Position numbers and translations under genes: made by a program. DNA of 64,000 bases, from assembly GCA_025602905.1 (NCBI GenBank), contig JAHLKI010000024.1:62001-126000 (forward strand), read 5' to 3'. Under the pieces are notes generated by a model that made no database searches, was not told where the DNA came from, and saw nothing but the letters and a program-made list of their open reading frames with translations. The number at the start of each line of letters is the position of its first letter. Positions within the stretch are counted from its first letter, which is position 1. This document shows, piece after piece, positions 55,997-64,000 of this stretch. Source of the DNA: Phlyctochytrium arcticum. Lineage: Eukaryota > Chytridiomycota > Chytridiomycetes > Chytridiales > Chytridiaceae.

Positions 55997-56131
55997 CCTC
56001 GCGTGTAGATAATCCATTTTACTTTTTTTTCGACATTCCAACTCTTACAGATCGTTGTTGCGATAACAAAAAAAACATTGTATGAATGCTCTCTACTACT
56101 TTTTGTCTGTGTATTCTTTGGCAATCTACAA

Positions 56132-58946
56132 TCACCGAACCTCGCCCTCTTCTTCACTATCATCAGGACGAGGAGGAGGGGGGTGTCGATCAGTCAGAGC
56201 GACATCCGGTCGACGTCGGGTATCACTAGAGCCTCTACGACCGGAACCTCGCTCTTCTCCCTCTTCAAGGTCAGAATCTTCATTGCGCTGCAAGTAAAGT
56301 TTTAGCCGCCGGGCGAAGCCGATTATAAGATTAACATGATATATATCCCACCTTTTTCTTGTGACGTGATGAGCGATCCTCATCAGCCCCACTTGATGGA
56401 GACCGATGGCGTCGATGCCGTTTACGGTCCCGGTCCCGATCACGGTCGCCGCGATCCTTATCCCGTCCAGACTTTGATGATCGTTCATCTCTCGAAGACC
56501 GTTTTCGGCGCTTGTCCGTGTTGTCCTCCTTGATGGATCCTTCCTCGTCTTCATCGTCCGACCTGACACGGTGATGCTTCTTGTCGGCCTTTTCCTGTGG
56601 TGACAAAATTTAGCGCAAGTTCCTCTGACTTTTAGCACAAAAAGCCTTCCAAAATTACCTTTAGACGATGGATAAACTTTTGGAAAGTCTCTAGCCGTTG
56701 ACTCTCTTCCAGGCTCACATACTCTTCAAGGTCTGATATCCGCGGTGCAACCTATAGACAGGTTAATGCAAACGTTTTTTTTTTCTCATGCCAAAAAAGA
56801 CTAGTATAACGTACCGAATCCCATGAAGAATCCAAGGACAGAGGCGGGTTGAGGCGTTTCAAGACCGATTTTAGGGCATCTTGTTTTTTACGCAACTTTC
56901 TCTCCATTCGTCGCCGATCTTCTTTCTCATGCTGAACTGCCCAGTCCAAATGCTGAAAGCACGGGCAAATGGTCAATGGCAGAGTTCCCCCAGAACTTGA
57001 GTTTAACCAAAAAAAAATATACCTCAAGATACACGAGCTCCAAATTTTTAGGGGAAATATGGGCCAGCGCGGAACCATCTATCGCCTTGTTGAAGTCTTC
57101 AAAGGTCATTGCAGTGGTCACAGTAATACCCAAATTCTACTCGCGCAAGGTAATTAGGCACATTGATGTCTCCCCTTCAAAGAGACGACATGAGACGTAC
57201 CTTGATCCGATCTTCAATTTCCCGCCTCTGTGGCCGGAACTCATCCAGAATTTCCATCACCACATCTCCAAATATTTCCATCGGAGAGGACCCATGCTGG
57301 CGCAGTAACGCCTGGAGTGACGGGTCATCCTTGATAAGCGGGTATATATCGACCCACAGGGATCGCGCATGGACAGTCCCGTTTTCCTTCAACTTCAACA
57401 ATGTTTCTCGGAATGCGTCGCGGTTTTTACGTTCCTGGCGACGTACAGCGCGATGCTCTGCATCTAGCTTTTGCTGAAACTTGGAGCAAATTTCGCCAAT
57501 GTGGGCGACAAACGTGAGCAGGAAATCAATTGGCTCCATCGCTTGAAGTTTTCGATCGGCACGGTATTCGGGCTGGGCCTTGTACAGAGTTTGTACCTGT
57601 TCCCAGGTCGTTTCAAGAGTAATCAATCCTTCGGATGTTAATCGGTTCAGCAAGCGCTCAAATTTGGCAACATTCTCCTTTCGCGTTTCTCGAATAACTT
57701 CCTAGAGGGGCGAGTCAGACTTGAAACCAAATTTGTAGGACATCACGTTTCCAAACCTTCTCCTTGATTTTCATATCTTCTGAATATTCAGCATAAATGG
57801 CTTCCCGATCTTTTTCAGGCACAGCGCGAAACACAGGATTCTCCTGCAACAACTCCTCAACTTTCCGATAATGAGTTCGCGGGTGGATGGTTGTTGTTTC
57901 GGAAAACAATTTTCGCAATGCCTGTCGATCATTGGCGTACTTTGTTTTCCTACGGTGCTCCTCTTCTTGTCGTCGTTCCTCCACGTATTGCTCAAAAGTC
58001 GCCCGGCGCTCAGCTAGTGTTTTCAGGGCACGATACACTGGGTGGCGAATAATCACATTCAATGTCTCGTCCCAGGTCCAGGCCGGTGTGACACCCTGGG
58101 CACCAGATATAAAAGTTAACCTGCGTAAAGTCCGTATAAACGCCCGGAGTGAGACCTACCTTATCATGTAGGAGCTTCTTGAATGCTCGTTCGGCTTCCT
58201 CGCGAGTGCTAAACTCTACCGTTTTTGGCGCTTCTGCTGTAGGACCAGGTGGAAGAGACTTTTCTTCTTCCTTTCGTTCCAAGGCATCGCTCGCCAATAC
58301 CACAGCAGAAGTTTGACTTGCATCGATAATGGCTAGCGAGGGATAAGACTGTCAGACGACTTGATAACTCATTTTGCAAGAAGTTGGTACCTTGTATCTC
58401 AGCCGGAACCTCCCATGTGGTGACCTTTGTATCTGTGTGCGAGTATCGTGAGCATGGTCAGAACGAAACATAAACGTCAATCGTAGGTAGCATACTGGAG
58501 TTGTAATAGTACTTCTTCCCGCTATCCGCGGCGGTAAATTCCTTCCACTGTGTACCAGACAGTGCGCGCTACATAGTCTGCCGTATCAGCATCACCACTG
58601 CTACTATTTTGATGACTGCAAATCGTTACCTCCAGAGGGGTTTTGAGTTCATCGGGCGTTTCCCACGTCGTTTGCTTGGTAAGAGTATTATAATAGTAGT
58701 TTTTGCCGTCATTTGTCGTATGCTTCTTCCAAGGAGTAGCTGCTCCCTATCATTCCAACATTGAGCCGGTCTGTATCAATCAATCAGTGAACTATCGGAT
58801 ACATACTGGTGCAGCCGTTGCCCAAGGTGACGTGCTGGCGGGGGGTAGCATGGGCAAAGGCCCCTATATATAATTATCAGAATGGAGTGCAAATCATATC
58901 AAAGAGCATGTTCATATCATACCGGAGGCTGCTGATTCCACGACAT
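56132..58946 (-). CDS. PRP40: PRP40/PRPF40 splicing factor (WW + FF domains)
   Basis: A U1 snRNP-associated factor bridging the 5' splice site and branch point. It starts at ATG 58946 with MSWNQQPP spliced to [10 protein letters not shown] domain 1: [17 protein letters not shown]...TTWETP. WW domain 2: [18 protein letters not shown]...TTWEVP. FF domains follow with [26 protein letters not shown] and [15 protein letters not shown]. Later FF blocks hold [17 protein letters not shown] and [14 protein letters not shown] text, [20 protein letters not shown], and [10 protein letters not shown]. The C-terminus is an RS/RD-rich tail ([16 protein letters not shown]) ending acidic ([10 protein letters not shown]). 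About ten introns. It is convergent with ARPC2, leaving about 135 nt between the stop codons. Confidence 0.92.
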
Positions 58947-59185
58947 TTGCCTTGTAGATTCCGTCTGATCTTATACAGGTTTTTGGAACTTGAAATTGCT
59001 CGCAAGGCCCTTCAACCAATGTTCATTTGACCCAATGGAGCAGCTTTGGGCACAGCCACGTAAACGCGCTGTTGCCATGCCGCGGGATCCCGATCATCAT
59101 CGGCGGGAGATTCCGACAAAACAACCAAGCCAGAAATCTTTCTCCTCCACGATCCGAAACTCATCTCATCCAACCCAAACCCACA

Positions 59186-60505
<1,320 letters not shown>

Positions 60506-60583
60506 AAACAATAACATTTATTCCACACTTTTAAATTACTCTATGTCGTCCTCATCTAACATGACATAAAACCTGATACTTAA

Positions 60584-61658
60584 TCAATCCTCCTCGCTAC
60601 TACTATCATCATCCTTCTTTTTCCGTTTGGCGACTGCGACGGGTGTATCAGATGCCCGAACGAATATGTACGTCCGACTCCCCTGTTTCTCAATCTCCTC
60701 GTTGTCCGCCGCCGACAGTCCGGGCTTGTACCCGATCGTCCTCCGGTGCGAGTATTCCTCGTACAGCGTCGGATCAAACGTGAATGATCTCAGACACGTC
60801 AACTTTCCCGTCAATTTCGCCTGTTCTCGCACATTCCACAAATCATAGGGACTGCCCTCTTTGACTGTCAAATGGATTTGGCCTGCGGGCGTGTCGTTGT
60901 TCTTTGGAAGAGTCAACAGATCGGTCGCATTACTTAGAAACTTGAAAATCAGTTCTTGGTTGAGTCGCACGTTCCTGTCTCGATCCTTGATGCCTGAGCC
61001 TTTTTGCAAGAAACAATTAGAGTTTTGAAATCATCTTTTTGCCAAATGCAAACAGGGTGTCATCAACTCACCTGTATGTGGAAAGTTGAACACTATCACA
61101 CGAACCACTGGTGGTGAGTTTTTGTGGTGGTGGGAAAATAAACAAAATCAACAAATTTACCAATCTTGGTGAATAACACTTTTCTCAACGCTTTTGATTT
61201 TTTCAAATCTGTAGCGTCTATAGAGTAGAGCACCCGTCCTCCCAGCTCCTCAATGGCCGTAATATGAGTTTGCGCATCAGGGTATTTGGTGATCACCTCG
61301 GGATGAGCGTCGTAGGATGTGGCGAGGATGGAGGGAACGCCGTGGAGTTGTTCAGCCAGGGAATGGGCGAAACTGAAATTCCCTGATGAAAGCCTTTATT
61401 TAGGATTGGGGAACAAGGTGGTACCATGAGATTGTATCTACCTTCACCGACTAGTAAAATAGAGTCGTCTTCCGTAAATGGAATGGTTGTAGGAGCCTTT
61501 TTTCGTTTTGGTTCGTCATTGTCCTTTGTACCGGCGGGTTTGGTGGGTTTGCTGAGGGGAGACTGACGACCTGGTGGTGGTGGAGGCCGAGACTTGGGTT
61601 TTTGCTGGAGGGCGGCGTGGTGTGCTCGGAGAGAGACTTTTAGACGTTTGGATTTCAT
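60584..61658 (-). CDS. BMT5-like 25S rRNA (uridine-N3) methyltransferase, DUF2431
   Basis: Family members methylate uridine 2634 of 25S rRNA in yeast. The basic N-terminus MKSKRLKVSLRAHH is followed by FTEDDSILLVGEG. An intron leads to NFSFAHSLAEQLHG, the SAM-binding start of DUF2431. Then come LGGRVLYSIDATDL and, after a second intron, VVRVIVFNFPHTG (the hallmark NFPHTG). The last exon holds IKDRDRNVRLNQELIFKFL, GQIHLTVKEGSPYDLWNV and a tail ending KKKDDDSSSEED. ATG 61658 gives about 290 aa. The basic N-terminus would fit a nucleolar address. It is convergent with MDH, about 78 nt apart. Confidence 0.87.
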
Positions 61659-61948
61659 TTTTTTGGTTTTTGAGAAAAAATTTGGGCTCCCGCTCGCGAA
61701 TCTGGTCGCAAGCAACATTCTCACACACACCTACGCAAGATCTGACCTGATCCCAAACCCCTGCTGATCTGAACGGAGGACCAAATACAGTTATCCCAAT
61801 TATTCGACATCAAGTTTTGCGCCGACCTAGACTCGATGCGTTGATTGTATTTTTTTTTGGAAGATGGCAGGAAAAGACTATAAACCCATGGCTGTCAACT
61901 AGAGGTTACGGATGGCAGGATCTGCGTCCAATAAGGCGCCAACAATCA

Positions 61949-62155
61949 ATGGGAAAATCTGCGGCCTGGAAAGACCCTCTTCGGAAGTACCTTCGCAGTC
62001 ATGTCAGGATGCTAACGGTCAAAGATGCCTTCAACGCGATCGTAGAGGCCTCCTCCTTGAACGAATTGAAACTCTCGAGCGCCGACGCGTGGGCGAGACG
62101 CATCAGTTGTTGTTTGCAAGATTGTGATTTCTCAGACGAGAAAGAGGGCGTCTGA
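61949..62155 (+). CDS. Hypothetical 68-aa protein
   Basis: A small open frame reading MGKSAAWKDPLRKYLRSHV, then helical, mixed-charge text (LTVKDAFNAIVEASSLNELKL, ADAWARRISCCLQDCDFSDE). Composition looks protein-like rather than random, and it is divergent from the BMT5-like gene about 290 nt away. There is no recognisable domain and it may be chance. Confidence 0.3.
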   Translation: MGKSAAWKDPLRKYLRSHVRMLTVKDAFNAIVEASSLNELKLSSADAWARRISCCLQDCDFSDEKEGV

Positions 62156-64000
62156 ACAAGGACGAGTAACCAAGACTTTCCCACCATCATTTTTGGACCG
62201 CGCTCGGAAGTAAACTTTTGTTTTATCATTTCTTTCAACCCTTGTTTTTTTGTTATTTGTTATATGTGTCTCCTCTGTTGGTGCGCTGGGCCGGATGCGA
62301 TTCTTCTGACGACTCTTGGGTTTCTGAATCGGCGGGTCTTGGCGACGCTCTTGATTGGTGGGAAGGTGTCATCTCTCAGGATTCGGCTTCGCATCAAGCT
62401 TATGCCACTCGTGGACCTGAGCCTTTGACTATTCAAGCAGCCCGAACCCTCCCCCTCCGCTTCTATGAAGTGTTCATGTACCTCCGAACTACATGTGTCG
62501 TAGCCGACTTATATTGCCGTGATAACAACGGAAATCAGCAGCGAAGGTTGGAGACTAGAACAAAGAAGTACACACGGATTGTTAGATTGTCTGAGCCGAG
62601 AGACACTTTATGTTCCGGCTAATGGTCAATTTGACTCTTCTGGTTACACACCTAGACAATACCCTTTAGGTTGCTTTGTTTTTGGATACGAAACTGGAAC
62701 GGGTGACCGTGCGAATTTATCCTAGCCAAGCTAGCAGTTAGAGAGACAAAGGAACTGAAGCCCGGTGTTGCCTTATGGGAAAGCATGTTTGCCTACCTCG
62801 AAAAACCCCATGAGTTTGGACTTTTTTGAGAACTTGTCTCGAAAGCGCGAAACGTTACGCGTAGTGCCCAAGATCCAACCGTTTCTACGAATTTGCCAAT
62901 GCATAACAAGTTCAAGGGTGAACGCGATACGTTCATACCCAATGAAGCGAGGCAGCGGGGTTTTGTCAAACAAGTTCCGGGACAAGTTTTGGCGCAGACG
63001 TCGAATTTTTGGCCATTTTGACTATCCCGACCTGTCTCCGTGGCGAGAGAGGAACCGTCCCTTTTAATGGTAAGTATATATGCCACCGATCATTGGTAAA
63101 AAAAAGTGTGTATTCTAATGCTATACGAAACAGCGTCGCATTAAAAGCTTCGAAAACGCAGCAGATAATCGGAAAATGGCAACTTTTTGGGGGGTCCGAG
63201 TGAACAAGGATTACGTGTCTGCCCCCAGCCCGTCTACGACAGCCGCCTCGGATAATGCGGCAACAGTGGTTGCGAATCTATGCAAGGCAACACCTCCTCC
63301 CCACACCGTCACGACATTATATCAAAGCCAAATTCCCACCATCCGCAATCATCAACCCCGCGCAGACGCGCATCATTCGTCTTTTGTGCAGGCAGCTGAC
63401 GGATACACATGGTGACCTTGAGCGGCAATGACGAGTTTGGCCGATCACTGTTCTGGAAGGACGAGTTTGTAGAATCATTGAAATGGATTTCAAGATCAAC
63501 ACGACGAACGACGAACGACGACGACGACGACGACAAGTTTGTTGGGGTCATGCAATTCCAAATCATACCTGGTCTCGTCGCCCCCAAAATGCATCAAATG
63601 TCGTTTTATATAGTTATAGCTTTTCAAGAATTTTTTTTGGCAAGAAAAGTATTTGATCTAATAAGCTCAAATCCAGGAATGAACACTTTTTTCATAAAGC
63701 GTTTTTTACGCGTGAGAATCAAAAGCCGTATTTGGGTAACTTATGCTTGGGGATACAAACCACTATTTAGACTGCCCACTGCGAATATTGTCCCATTGCA
63801 TGTACTAGAATTTGACCAAATGATGTGCAGTACGGTAGTATTGGGAAAGAAGAGCCTTCATGACCGGGGTCTATTCCGATATGGTTGGTGGTGTGTATGT
63901 CTATGAGGTAGGTATTTTGGTTGTTGCGGCGCTGCTAGCTGGCTAATAACTTGCCGTTACGACTGATAGCCACAGAAGCGTCAAATATTGACATTATATA
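62156..64000. other. Right end of window, no recognised gene
   Basis: Several frames of 60-165 codons on both strands lack any domain I recognise. One plus frame at 63176 begins MATFWGVRVNKDYV, faintly like a nucleoplasmin-fold start, but it does not continue as one. Exons of a gene extending past the window are possible. Confidence 0.4.
63515..63534 (+). repeat. (ACG)n trinucleotide microsatellite
   Basis: About seven ACG/GAC units in a row, preceded by imperfect units (acgacgaacgacga). In one plus frame it would encode a poly-Asp run. Confidence 0.8.

Noticed and set aside
63176..63415. Nucleoplasmin-like domain at MATFWGVRV
   Set aside because: Only the first few residues resemble that fold. 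The rest is Ala/Ser/Thr/Pro-rich without the expected strands.

Overview
The window looks like nuclear DNA of a zoosporic (flagellated) fungus, most likely a chytrid. The fungal signs are a GPI-type chitin deacetylase, a trifunctional C1-THF synthase, a Ty3/gypsy fragment and dense short introns (mostly 50-70 nt, GT-AG). The flagellar/centriolar signs are a MORN3-type protein, an apicortin (p25-alpha + DCX) and a STIL/Ana2/SAS-5 homologue, all within the first 23 kb. I cannot name a species.

Layout. 1-0.9 kb: 3' part of a MORN3-like gene. 1.0-13.6 kb: six tandem minus-strand genes (here A to F) encoding small secreted proteins of Asn-rich and Gly-rich low complexity. All six share one four-exon plan and a TATA box, and the spacers are repeated too. 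This is the least explained part of the window. 14.2-18.1 kb: SET-domain protein, a secreted Thr-rich protein and apicortin. 18.9-22.8 kb: the STIL homologue. 22.9-26.8 kb: a tRNA-Ile gene abutted by a truncated Ty3/gypsy pol, then decayed pieces resembling a Fanzor/TnpB C-terminus and a MULE transposase C-terminus, then a poly-G tract. 27.5-29.0 kb: chitin deacetylase. 29.2-31.2 kb: alpha/beta hydrolase. 32.1-37.2 kb: trifunctional C1-THF synthase plus a tandem partial copy carrying only the dehydrogenase/cyclohydrolase half. 37.6-40.2 kb: PPR protein. 40.5-42.1 kb: Zip3/HEI10/RNF212-like RING protein. 42.4-45.7 kb: LACTB2-like nuclease and RAD7, convergent. 46.6-52.7 kb: MARK/PAR-1 kinase and TELO2. 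53-54 kb: multi-pass membrane protein. 54.8-61.7 kb: ARPC2, PRP40, mitochondrial malate dehydrogenase and a BMT5-like rRNA methyltransferase. 61.7-64 kb: nothing recognisable.

Most of the right half is single-copy housekeeping genes. The left end combines centriole/flagellum genes with a fast-changing secreted-protein array. Exon boundaries were read by eye from splice signals, frame continuity and family similarity recalled from general knowledge. No database search was possible.
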